Assembly: GCF_013410115.1 (NCBI RefSeq)
Contig: NZ_JACCCV010000002.1
Span: forward strand, 2,170,001 to 2,234,000
Source: Tunturiibacter gelidiferens
Lineage (GTDB): Bacteria > Acidobacteriota > Terriglobia > Terriglobales > Acidobacteriaceae
Reading direction: 5' to 3'
Length of the DNA stretch: 64,000 nt
The notes under the pieces were generated by a model. The model was not told where the DNA came from. It did not search any database and saw only the letters and a list, made by a program, of their open reading frames with translations. The position numbers and the translations under genes were made by a program. Below, piece by piece: positions 8,804 to 16,482 of the stretch. How positions within the stretch are numbered: position 1 is the stretch's first letter; each line of letters begins with the position of its first letter.

Positions 8804-9172
8804 ATGGATAGAAAACCTATTGAGGTGCAAGTGAGAACCACAAACGATTGGTTCGGGCAGTTCGCAGCTTCCGCCTCCGGCTGGCTGGGCTCGAAGTGGG
8901 CGTTCGCTGGAGCCGGCTTTGTCATTGTGCTTTGGGCCGCTATGGGTCCCCTATTTCGCTTTTCCGATACTTGGCAATTGGTCATCAATACCGGCACGAC
9001 GATTGTCACGTTCCTTATGGTTTTTCTCATCCAGAACACGCAAAATCGCGACGCACGCGCTATTAATTTCAAGCTCAACGAGCTTATCCGCCCAATTGAT
9101 AAGGCTCGTGACCAGATGATAGACATCGAGAATCTAAGCCACCTAGAGCTAGATGAACTTCAATCCAAGTAG
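8804..9172 (+). CDS. Low-affinity iron permease-like small membrane protein
   Basis: 122 residues with two hydrophobic helices (about 33-50 and 60-78) and the signature LIQNTQNRDARAINFKLNELIR of the family annotated as low-affinity iron permease (Fet4-like, PF04120). The bacterial members are small and their iron transport role is inferred only by similarity. ATG 8804 follows GAGGGG at about 6 bases and starts right before the conserved amphipathic segment; the longer frame from 8699 lacks support. Confidence 0.7.
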   Translation: MDRKPIEVQVRTTNDWFGQFAASASGWLGSKWAFAGAGFVIVLWAAMGPLFRFSDTWQLVINTGTTIVTFLMVFLIQNTQNRDARAINFKLNELIRPIDKARDQMIDIENLSHLELDELQSK

Positions 9173-9259
9173 CAGAATGCGAATCGCGTCCGCGGAAAGC
9201 GAACTCTGGGAAGTCGGGGATGTCAACGACTAGGACAGTAAAAGCGACGAGATGCATTC

Positions 9260-10207
9260 TCAGGACTCAATGATTTCGGTTAGCGTTAGTTGGCCCAAAG
9301 ACTCTAAGTCACGTTCCGCATGGGACTGGCGCATATATAGACCCACTTCCTGATAGCGACTCGCTGTCTCTTCATTCATCGATAACGGATAGGGACCATA
9401 CGCCCGGGCAAATCGTTGAAGTGTCGCCGTACCCATCCCATCAATTAAATGGCGGACCTTCAAGGCGCGAATCTGTGCAGCCTTCGAATCTGAAGGGGCT
9501 GCATCAATCTCATCGGCGGCCTGCTTTAATAGTGCATACATTCCCCAAACAGCGGCTTGCATTGCGCCAAGATGCGCCAGGGTATGAGGGTCGTCACGTT
9601 TGCTAACGAGGGCAAAGTCTAATAGACCGGCAACGCCTCCAGCCCAGCACGCCGCTGTTCCACAGGCACCGTGCCAGAAACCCGGTCTCTCAAGGTACCA
9701 AGCCGGGCCGCCGATCAGGGAGTCAGGTGACACCCGCAATTCATGGAGTGTTATCGCCCCCGTCTGAGTGTTCCGAAAAGCTTCCGTCTTCCAGACTTCC
9801 AGATCGTAGCTGATCTGGCTTGAATTTTTTCTCAGGTCTACTTCGACGAGGCGTGGGTGTGGTAGCCCGACTGTGAGGAGGGCTCGATCAACTATTCCAA
9901 GCCCGCTGCAAAACGGCTTTTCGCCACTGATCTGGAAACCATCTGTAGTTCGCTCCAGCCGAACTGCGTGGCCCGGGATCTCAGAAGCCCAAACCGCGTA
10001 TAACGTGTTAGGTTCAGCACTGCGTCCCGCCTCCGCGAGGATTGCCGCCGCATCCCAATGAGCTTCTGCAAGCTTCGCCAAGCTGAGATCCTCTCGCGCT
10101 GTCTCGGCCAGTAGCTGATGGCGCTCGGCTGTACGCCCCCCTCCCGGGAGTGGCAGCTTCTGCTTAACAACGTCTGTCAGTCGGGACTTCAGCTCGTCCG
10201 TTGTCAT
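9260..10207 (-). CDS. Acyl-CoA dehydrogenase-like protein (last gene of operon)
   Basis: 315 residues, shorter than a typical acyl-CoA dehydrogenase (about 380). Recognisable features are the middle beta-domain segment (GFQISGEKPFCSGLGIVDRALL) and C-terminal helices beginning HLGAMQAAVWGMYALL. No clear catalytic Glu motif can be named, so it may be a divergent oxidase, desaturase or non-catalytic relative. ATG 10207 overlaps the glycosyltransferase stop as ATGA, showing translational coupling. It is the fourth gene of an operon with a PIG-L deacetylase, a NodS-like methyltransferase and a GT2 enzyme. Role unknown; modification of an acyl or amine group on a small glycoconjugate is the contextual guess. 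Confidence 0.7.
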   Translation of the reverse strand: MTTDELKSRLTDVVKQKLPLPGGGRTAERHQLLAETAREDLSLAKLAEAHWDAAAILAEAGRSAEPNTLYAVWASEIPGHAVRLERTTDGFQISGEKPFCSGLGIVDRALLTVGLPHPRLVEVDLRKNSSQISYDLEVWKTEAFRNTQTGAITLHELRVSPDSLIGGPAWYLERPGFWHGACGTAACWAGGVAGLLDFALVSKRDDPHTLAHLGAMQAAVWGMYALLKQAADEIDAAPSDSKAAQIRALKVRHLIDGMGTATLQRFARAYGPYPLSMNEETASRYQEVGLYMRQSHAERDLESLGQLTLTEIIES

Positions 10208-10914
10208 CCCGTAACTCCATTGTGTGCGGCAAGAGCATCTGCGAAGCCGAGTGGTGCACGCCCTACCCGTCTTCCACTGGTTAAGACACATAAGCTAGCG
10301 TCTGATATGCGTTGATGTATTCCTATTTTCAGACGTCGCCACAGATCATGGTCTTCTGCGCTTGAAAGATCTTGCCAGCCTCCAGCTCGAAGATACACAT
10401 CCGCTCTCACTCCAAAGTTGGCTCCATGCACGTGGGGATGCGTCCCGTCCGAGTGGATCAAATAAGAAAGACGAAATCTGTCCGGGACTGAGGAGTCGTG
10501 ATCGATGAAGGAGTCCACCTCGACAATGCCCGCAATCGCGGCGACTCCTGTCTTTGCATACTCCATTTGGTCCTGGAGCCAGTTGACAGGTACTTCACAG
10601 TCGGCATCGGTATTCGCCAGCCAGCAGAGTTTTCTTGGTCCCTTATAGCGCTCTAATGCGAGCTGCACACCTAGTGCTCGTGCGGTACCTACGCAGCCCG
10701 CTTCAATTTCGATGACTGTTCCGCTTTCTTGGACGATCGCGTGAGCGATTCGGAAGGAGTCATCAGTTGACTGATCGGTCACGACGACCAGGTCGCTTGT
10801 TACATGCGGGGGCAGCATCAGACGAGCCTCTTGTACGGACCGAAGGCATCTGGGCAGAAGGTCTTGCTCGTCCCGAGCCGGAATGACGATCGCAACATGC
10901 CAAGGAGCCTTCAC
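10204..10914 (-). CDS. Family 2 glycosyltransferase
   Basis: 236-residue GT-A enzyme without membrane helices. N-terminal VAIVIPARDEQDLLPRCL is the nucleotide-sugar strand, NTDADCEVP contains the DxD-type metal site, and SAEDHDLWRRL matches the ED motif used for catalysis in GT2. The start overlaps the methyltransferase stop by four bases, and its own stop overlaps the next start. Donor and acceptor are unknown. Confidence 0.85.
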   Translation of the reverse strand: MKAPWHVAIVIPARDEQDLLPRCLRSVQEARLMLPPHVTSDLVVVTDQSTDDSFRIAHAIVQESGTVIEIEAGCVGTARALGVQLALERYKGPRKLCWLANTDADCEVPVNWLQDQMEYAKTGVAAIAGIVEVDSFIDHDSSVPDRFRLSYLIHSDGTHPHVHGANFGVRADVYLRAGGWQDLSSAEDHDLWRRLKIGIHQRISDASLCVLTSGRRVGRAPLGFADALAAHNGVTG

Positions 10915-11495
10915 AAACGCACCAGCCGATTAAGCCTCATACTTTGGTTGCGTTCCGAGTGCTCGACCAGGAGCCTCGGATGAGCAAGCAGAATCTCGTG
11001 GACCTCATCGCCTGAGATGCAATGATCTCGGGAATGGCCTAACCAATGCGCAGCCAGAACAGTAGCGCCTTGAGGAATCGAGTCGATCAATATCGAGGAG
11101 ATCTGTTGCCAAGTTTGAGGGGTGAAGTAATAGCCTATTTCGCTCAAAAGTAGGAGATTGAAATCCTTCACTGGCACTCCGTCTGGCAGCGCTGCACAAT
11201 GTACTTCAACATTACGCAGATGAGCACATCGTCTCTGAGCCTGCACAACCGCAGTCGGCGAAAAATCAATGGCATCAACGGTGCCACAGTATGCTGCTAG
11301 ACGTTCTGTGAGCACACCGATGGAACAACCCGGTTCAAATGCCCGGCGATAAGTTCGATGAGAGATCGCATTGATGATGGCGTCGTAACGCCCCAGTTCG
11401 TAAGCACTGTGCGAAAAGTCCCAAGGATCAGTATTCTCCTGATATTTGGCCTCAAAGAAAGCGGGAGACGATTCGAATTTGGTTTCCATGATCAC
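10911..11495 (-). CDS. NodS-like SAM-dependent methyltransferase
   Basis: 194-residue class I methyltransferase. The opening FFEAKYQENTDPWDF and ELGRYDAII, then motif I FEPGCSIGVLTERLA (residues 53-67) and acidic motif VDAIDFSP, follow the NodS family, whose founding member N-methylates the deacetylated sugar of rhizobial Nod factors. It overlaps both neighbours by four bases. In this operon the likely substrate is the amine exposed by the PIG-L deacetylase, an inference from context. Confidence 0.8.
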   Translation of the reverse strand: MIMETKFESSPAFFEAKYQENTDPWDFSHSAYELGRYDAIINAISHRTYRRAFEPGCSIGVLTERLAAYCGTVDAIDFSPTAVVQAQRRCAHLRNVEVHCAALPDGVPVKDFNLLLLSEIGYYFTPQTWQQISSILIDSIPQGATVLAAHWLGHSRDHCISGDEVHEILLAHPRLLVEHSERNQSMRLNRLVRL

Positions 11496-12184
11496 CGGAT
11501 ATAGACCTCGTAGTCTCGTTGAGTAGGCAACAGCAGTTCGGGAGAAAGAATGGGCTGGCCGTCAGCATGCTCGAATTGAGATGCATGAGCTTCCAAGGCG
11601 TAACGTTTTGTGTGGAGTTCAGCATCAGTAAGTAGGACCTTTTCGACCGATAGTCCTTCAAGCATCTCGGGTACACCCCGATGCCACGTCCAAAAGAGGT
11701 AAGAAGTGAGGATGACACCCTTGACTTGGGCCACTCGCGCAGCAACTCGTCCTGCCGCCTCATGGTCGGGATGAAAGTCGCGTTTCCACGGTGCGACAAG
11801 GTGCATTCTGCCTTTTACCATCGGCAAGAGTGAATCAACGAGCCGATCTTCGCAGGCGGATACATCCCGATCCGGCAGGCGCAGGCGGCGAATCATAGAT
11901 TCCGGTACGCCAAGCCGATAAAGTGCTTCAACCTGTTCCTGCACTCGAATCCCACTCATATTTTGTGTGTCGGCATAAGCGTTTTCTCCATCCGTGATAG
12001 CCACCACGACTACCTGAACACCTGCCCCGCAAAGTCTCGCGATAAGACCACCCGCTCCAAGGGTTTCGTCATCAGGATGCGGAGCAAGAACGAGCGTCGG
12101 GATGAGTGGGGGCTCCCAGTTTGGTAGGTGACGTAATTTTGGAAGCCATTCCGTTTCTGGAGTGAGAGGGACAACTGTCGGCAT
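11492..12184 (-). CDS. PIG-L family N-acyl deacetylase
   Basis: 230-residue zinc hydrolase. APHPDDE (residues 34-40) supplies the metal-binding His and Asp plus the general-base Asp, and RDFHPDHEAAGR near residue 135 supplies the third ligand. PIG-L/LmbE enzymes remove N-acetyl from GlcNAc conjugates such as mycothiol or bacillithiol precursors. It is the first gene of the four-gene operon, and its stop overlaps the methyltransferase start. Neither thiol pathway partner (Cys ligase) is nearby. Confidence 0.85.
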   Translation of the reverse strand: MPTVVPLTPETEWLPKLRHLPNWEPPLIPTLVLAPHPDDETLGAGGLIARLCGAGVQVVVVAITDGENAYADTQNMSGIRVQEQVEALYRLGVPESMIRRLRLPDRDVSACEDRLVDSLLPMVKGRMHLVAPWKRDFHPDHEAAGRVAARVAQVKGVILTSYLFWTWHRGVPEMLEGLSVEKVLLTDAELHTKRYALEAHASQFEHADGQPILSPELLLPTQRDYEVYIR

Positions 12185-12460
12185 TTCTATAGACCATTTA
12201 TGGGAAAGATGAGAGACACACTGCGGTACTAAACATTTGATGCCGTTCTTTATATGGTTCAGTTTGTGTGATTCGAGATTTCTATATGGATAAGCTCGGC
12301 AAGCTCTCTAAACATTCATAATGTCAAACATTCCACGTCTCTCATATTTTGCATCCCATGTTTAGCAGCCATACCAGCGCCCATCTTGCGCGACCGACGA
12401 CCGTCGAGGACAGACCCAGGTATAGCAGTAAGCAAAAGCCATCACATAAGGGATCGAACT

Positions 12461-14551
12461 ATGTCTAAGACGAAGAAGTCTGTAAGGAACGTAGCTGCTG
12501 AATATCAAGCAGGCGCAGGTGGAGAATTCCATCAAACTGCAGATGGCACGCATCCTCAGCTAACAAATCAAAGGGGTCTTGTTGTCGGAGATGATGAGAA
12601 TTCCCTCAAAGTTGGAGAGCGGGGTCCCGTTCTTCTCGAAGATCATTTGTTGGTTGAAAAGACCCAGCATTTTGATCATGAGCGTATTCCCGAACGCGTC
12701 GTCCATGCTCGGGGCTTCGGTGCTAAAGGATATTTTGAGCTGACGCACTCATTAAGCGGGATTACGAAGGCGCGAGTATTAACCAAGGTCGGAGTCAAGA
12801 CGCCAGTGTTTACTCGATTTTCGACTGTGGCGGGCAACATGGGTTCAGCAGATACGGCTCGCGATGTTCGAGGCTTTGCCGTCAAGATGTATACCGATCA
12901 GGGAAACTGGGACATCGTTGGCAACAATATCCCCGTCTTCTTCATCCAGGACTCGATTAAGTTCACCGATCTCATTCATGCAGCCAAACAGGAACCAGAT
13001 CGCGGATTTCCGCAGGCACAGACGGCACACGATACATTCTGGGACTTTGTCTCACTCGTTCCCGAATCCACGCATATGCTCATGTGGATCATGTCTGACC
13101 GCGCAATTCCTAGATCCTTTAGAATGATGGAAGGGTTCGGCGTGCACACTTTCAGACTTGTCAATGAAGCTGGCGATTCGACATATGTGAAGTTTCACTG
13201 GCGCCCAAAGCTCGGCATGGCCTCGGTAATTTGGGACGAAGCTCTCAAGATTTCGGGTGCCGACCCGGACTTTCATCGCCGTGATCTGTGGAATGCGATC
13301 AACGAAGGGAACTTTCCAGAATGGGAGCTTGGAGTTCAACTCTTCAATGAGGAGTTTGCCAACAAGTTCGAGTTCGATGTGCTCGACGCTACCAAACTCA
13401 TTCCAGAGGAAACGCTCCCTCTGAAGATCATCGGTCGATTAGTGTTAGATCAGAATGTCGAAAACTACTTCGCAGAAACAGAGCAGGTTGCCTTCGCAAC
13501 CACCGACGTGGTTCCCGGAATCGACTTTACGAACGATCCACTGCTTCAAGGTCGCAATCTTTCCTACATCGATACTCAGCTAAGCCGTCTCGGTGGGCCT
13601 AACTATGAGCAGATTCCCGTCAATGCTCCTCGATGCCCGATGGCCAACATGCAGCGAGACGGCCACATGACGATGATCCAGCAGAAGGGTCGCGTTTCGT
13701 ATTCGCCCAGTTCTCTTGAAACAGACTCCCCGCGTCAAGACCCGAGAAACGGATTCACCACGTTTCCTGCGTCCGAAGGCGGAGACAAACTGCGAGTGCG
13801 AGCCGAGTCTTTTAGCGACCACTTTTCCCAAGCGCTGATGTTCTTCAACTCTCAGACGGAACCGGAACAGAATCACATTATCTCGGCGTTCATCTTCGAA
13901 TTAAGCAAGGTGGAAACCAGGTCAGTTCGAACGAGAATGCTGGGACAACTTGCAAATGTTAGTCCGGAGATCGCCCAGAGGGTAGCCAATGGGCTCGGAA
14001 TGCTTGACGCAATCAAAGCCGTCCCGGCAAAAGTTCCAGTCAGAACGGACCTTCCGACGTCTGATGCACTGAGCATCCTCAAGAAGGCGGTACCGGGTTT
14101 AAAGACCAAGGTTATCGGATGTCTGGTAGAGGACGGGTCCGATGCAAAAACAATATTGGCTTTAAAAAAGGCCGTGACGGCCGCCGGGGCTAACCTGAAG
14201 ATTGTCGCTCCGAAGATCGGAGGCGCCAACGCATCCGACGGCACCACCATTGAGGCCGACTTTCAATTAGCCGGTGGCTCTTCTGTACTCTTTGATGCAG
14301 TGTACGTGCTGCTTTCAAAGGAGGGCGCGACGAAGCTTTCCAGAGAGGGGGCTGCGGTTGCCTGGGTCCATGATGCTTTCGTTCACCTGAAGGTCATGGG
14401 CGCTTCTGCCGCGGCTAAACCACTCCTTGACGCGGCAGGTGTTATTAAGGATGACGGTCTCGTCATCGGAGATGACCACAAAGCGTATTTGAAGAGAGCG
14501 AGCCAAGGAAGGATTTGGAGCCGAGAACCCGGCGTTTGCTCGGTCTTCTAA
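12461..14551 (+). CDS. katE: Large-subunit catalase (HPII type)
   Basis: 696 residues, the size of clade-2 large catalases. Heme-pocket His82 (RVVHARGFGA) and Asn155 (DIVGNNIPVFF) are present, and the proximal heme Tyr lies in LSYIDTQLSRLG. After the catalase core, a flavodoxin/DJ-1-like C-terminal domain begins about residue 545 (KVIGCLVEDGSD). ATG 12461 starts just before the lysine-rich N-terminus with a modest AAGGGA site; an earlier in-frame ATG at 12386 gives an atypical leader. Monocistronic, closed by the terminator at 14718. Confidence 0.92.
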   Translation: MSKTKKSVRNVAAEYQAGAGGEFHQTADGTHPQLTNQRGLVVGDDENSLKVGERGPVLLEDHLLVEKTQHFDHERIPERVVHARGFGAKGYFELTHSLSGITKARVLTKVGVKTPVFTRFSTVAGNMGSADTARDVRGFAVKMYTDQGNWDIVGNNIPVFFIQDSIKFTDLIHAAKQEPDRGFPQAQTAHDTFWDFVSLVPESTHMLMWIMSDRAIPRSFRMMEGFGVHTFRLVNEAGDSTYVKFHWRPKLGMASVIWDEALKISGADPDFHRRDLWNAINEGNFPEWELGVQLFNEEFANKFEFDVLDATKLIPEETLPLKIIGRLVLDQNVENYFAETEQVAFATTDVVPGIDFTNDPLLQGRNLSYIDTQLSRLGGPNYEQIPVNAPRCPMANMQRDGHMTMIQQKGRVSYSPSSLETDSPRQDPRNGFTTFPASEGGDKLRVRAESFSDHFSQALMFFNSQTEPEQNHIISAFIFELSKVETRSVRTRMLGQLANVSPEIAQRVANGLGMLDAIKAVPAKVPVRTDLPTSDALSILKKAVPGLKTKVIGCLVEDGSDAKTILALKKAVTAAGANLKIVAPKIGGANASDGTTIEADFQLAGGSSVLFDAVYVLLSKEGATKLSREGAAVAWVHDAFVHLKVMGASAAAKPLLDAAGVIKDDGLVIGDDHKAYLKRASQGRIWSREPGVCSVF

Positions 14552-14717
14552 TGCACACGCATCAGGGTGAGCTAGTCCGCAGTCGTAATGGACTCATTCG
14601 TGACTGCCGCCTTCTACCTAATGCTCGTTTAGTTGTGGGAGGGACTCGCGATATCATCGGGTCTATGTTCGGTGGAACGTTGGCCCACCTCGACGATCCA
14701 GACCTTAGTGAGCAGGG

Positions 14718-14755
14718 AAAAGGGGCCGGTCTCTATGAGACCGGCCCCTTTTCTA
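14718..14755. terminator. Bidirectional rho-independent terminator
   Basis: An A-run, a long perfect GC-rich stem (AGGGGCCGGTCTC pairing with GAGACCGGCCCCT around a TAT loop) and a T-run. It lies between the convergent catalase and general-stress genes and can stop transcription from both sides. Confidence 0.9.
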
Positions 14756-14765
14756 CTCGTAGTAG

Positions 14766-15404
14766 CTAAACGCGTGTTCCTACTTTTTCCTCGACTTCGG
14801 TCGCATCTTCAATGCGATCATCTGATACGTGATGTCCTTCGGATATATTTCCGAAAGTTCCGCGACCACCTTTAGTATCTTCGTTGCCCGCTTCGCTGGC
14901 AGACGCAACATCCTGGGCCCCAGTTTCTTTGAGCGCAGCTTTAGCGGCGTCGATCTGCTCCGAAGTATCACAGTGAACCGAAAGAAGTGATCCTCCGTCC
15001 TTAACTGCGCCTTCGTAGCGTTTTGCTTCATATTCCGGGATGCCAAGACCAACAAGAGCTCCGACGATGCCACCAACTGCTCCGCCGACCCCAAGGCCCG
15101 CAAGCGCACCCATGATCGGACCCGCTGCGATGAGCGGACCAACACCGGGGATAGCTAGGGCGCCTATCCCTGCTAGCAAGCCAAGGGTCCCACCAATGAC
15201 GCCCCCCGTTGTCACACCAGTCGCAGTACCTTCGGGAGCTTTTGTGCTCTTTTCGTGAGCAAAGGCACGAGTGCTGTCGTCATCTGGGAGAAGAACAGAG
15301 ATCGATTCGTTGGTGAATCCTTTTGACAGGAGGTAATCTACAGCAGCCTCTGCGGTAGCGGGGGTTTTGTAAATACCAAAAACTGCAACGTGTTTACTTG
15401 ACAT
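14766..15404 (-). CDS. General stress protein with glycine-zipper domain
   Basis: 212 residues. The N-terminal part (HVAVFGIYKTPATAEAAVDYLLSKGF, then ISVLLPDDD) resembles the YflT/heat-induced stress protein fold. Residues 65-130 form a glycine-rich zipper (GGVIGGTLGLLAGIGAL) able to insert in or lie on membranes. The C-terminal EYEAKRYEGAVKDGGSLLSV repeats the first fold, and an acidic tail follows. Such proteins are common in acidobacteria and stress-induced elsewhere; the molecular role is unknown. Confidence 0.75.
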   Translation of the reverse strand: MSSKHVAVFGIYKTPATAEAAVDYLLSKGFTNESISVLLPDDDSTRAFAHEKSTKAPEGTATGVTTGGVIGGTLGLLAGIGALAIPGVGPLIAAGPIMGALAGLGVGGAVGGIVGALVGLGIPEYEAKRYEGAVKDGGSLLSVHCDTSEQIDAAKAALKETGAQDVASASEAGNEDTKGGRGTFGNISEGHHVSDDRIEDATEVEEKVGTRV

Positions 15405-15461
15405 GTGTAACTCCTTTGAAACTTTTGAAGCGTTGATGATGAGTGGACTTGGGTGCGAAGC

Positions 15462-15836
15462 CTACTGTTTAACAGTGAGCTGATTCGTGAGCTTATCTGC
15501 TGAGATCAGCGCAGATACGTCGGAAGCAACCTGCTGCTTCTCCTCCTCCGATTTGACTGGCCCTTTCAGGGTGACCTGGCCGTCGAGCGTGATGATCTTC
15601 ACGTTGTGGGCATACATTGAGAGCGTTTTGTCCGCGATGATCGCTTTCCGGATCTTCGCCGTGGTCATGCGATCGGCGGTCGAATTTGATTGGTTGTCAG
15701 CGTTCTGGCTCTGGTTTTTATTCTGTTGGGAGTTATCGGGCGCGGTTTGCTGAGCGCTCGCAAGTGAGACCGGTGCAAAAGCACAAAGGACCGCCATTGC
15801 CGCGGTAGCGGGGGAGATTCTACTCAAGTGTTTCAT
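15462..15836 (-). CDS. Secreted BON-domain protein
   Basis: 124 residues with a cleavable signal peptide (MKHLSRISPATAAMAVLCAF, cleavage near ASA-QQ), a Gln/Asn-rich linker and one BON domain at about 55-124 (KIRKAIIADKTLSMYAHNVKI then DGQVTLKGPV). BON proteins bind phospholipid or peptidoglycan in the periplasm and are often osmotic-stress induced. ATG 15836 is chosen because it opens the signal peptide. It lies upstream of the general stress gene on the same strand, with a 57-base gap that fits co-transcription. Confidence 0.85.
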   Translation of the reverse strand: MKHLSRISPATAAMAVLCAFAPVSLASAQQTAPDNSQQNKNQSQNADNQSNSTADRMTTAKIRKAIIADKTLSMYAHNVKIITLDGQVTLKGPVKSEEEKQQVASDVSALISADKLTNQLTVKQ

Positions 15837-16482
15837 GAGACCTTTCGGCGGACAGAGCGCCTGAGCTGCCGGGTTTACACATCTTGCATCCCGAAGTGCA
15901 GTCAGTGATCTGACGTGAGGAGATGAAAGAGAGTTGTCCTCGGTTGGGACTATTACAAAGAGAACACACAGCGACGAAATATCCCCTCCGTGAGCCGAGG
16001 TCTCGCCATCCAAATTGCGCATCGGCTGGTAAACAAAATTAGGTGTCTCTCTTCTTGCGGTATGCCAGGTGTTCGGGCCAGGTAATACGTGCGGCCCACG
16101 CTATTTATGGCTCGCCGGGGTCTGATTGATGAAGCGAATCGTCGGCTTCCAGTAGCGTCAATTCGGGACGAGGAACGAGAAGGCATTTCTTGAGAGATGG
16201 ATCCTGAGTTGATCGGGTTTCACCTCCGACCATCTAAATAGAAATTGATGAGCGAGCAGATCGCGGCGAGAAACCAGGTCCCACGTTCAATTTCGTCGAC
16301 CCAGTCCTCTATGAGACTGGTGGTTGCAAAGCCGTTCTCTCTGGCGCAAGGCTCATGAGCCAAGCGCATGTTGCGGCTAGAGTGCCAACGACGGCTGCAA
16401 CTTTGGTTGTATCTGGAGCAAGAGCTTCGCCGATTAGGCTGGCAGGGCACGACATCTTCGCTCGATTGTGAGACGCCTCCCC
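15837..16482. other. Long intergenic region, no gene seen
   Basis: Divergent upstream region of the BON gene and the GH44 gene. Open frames here lack ribosome sites and family resemblance. A short inverted repeat, GTCAG-TGAT-CTGAC, lies at 15901-15914 about 65 bases before the BON start and could be an operator. Nothing else is supported. Confidence 0.4.

Noticed and set aside
10118..10315. Small plus-strand frame over the acyl-CoA-dehydrogenase/GT2 junction
   Set aside because: Antisense to two overlapping genes of a tight operon; no independent support.
14515..14769. 84-codon frame after the catalase
   Set aside because: Starts inside the catalase gene and runs through the terminator; no domain or ribosome site.
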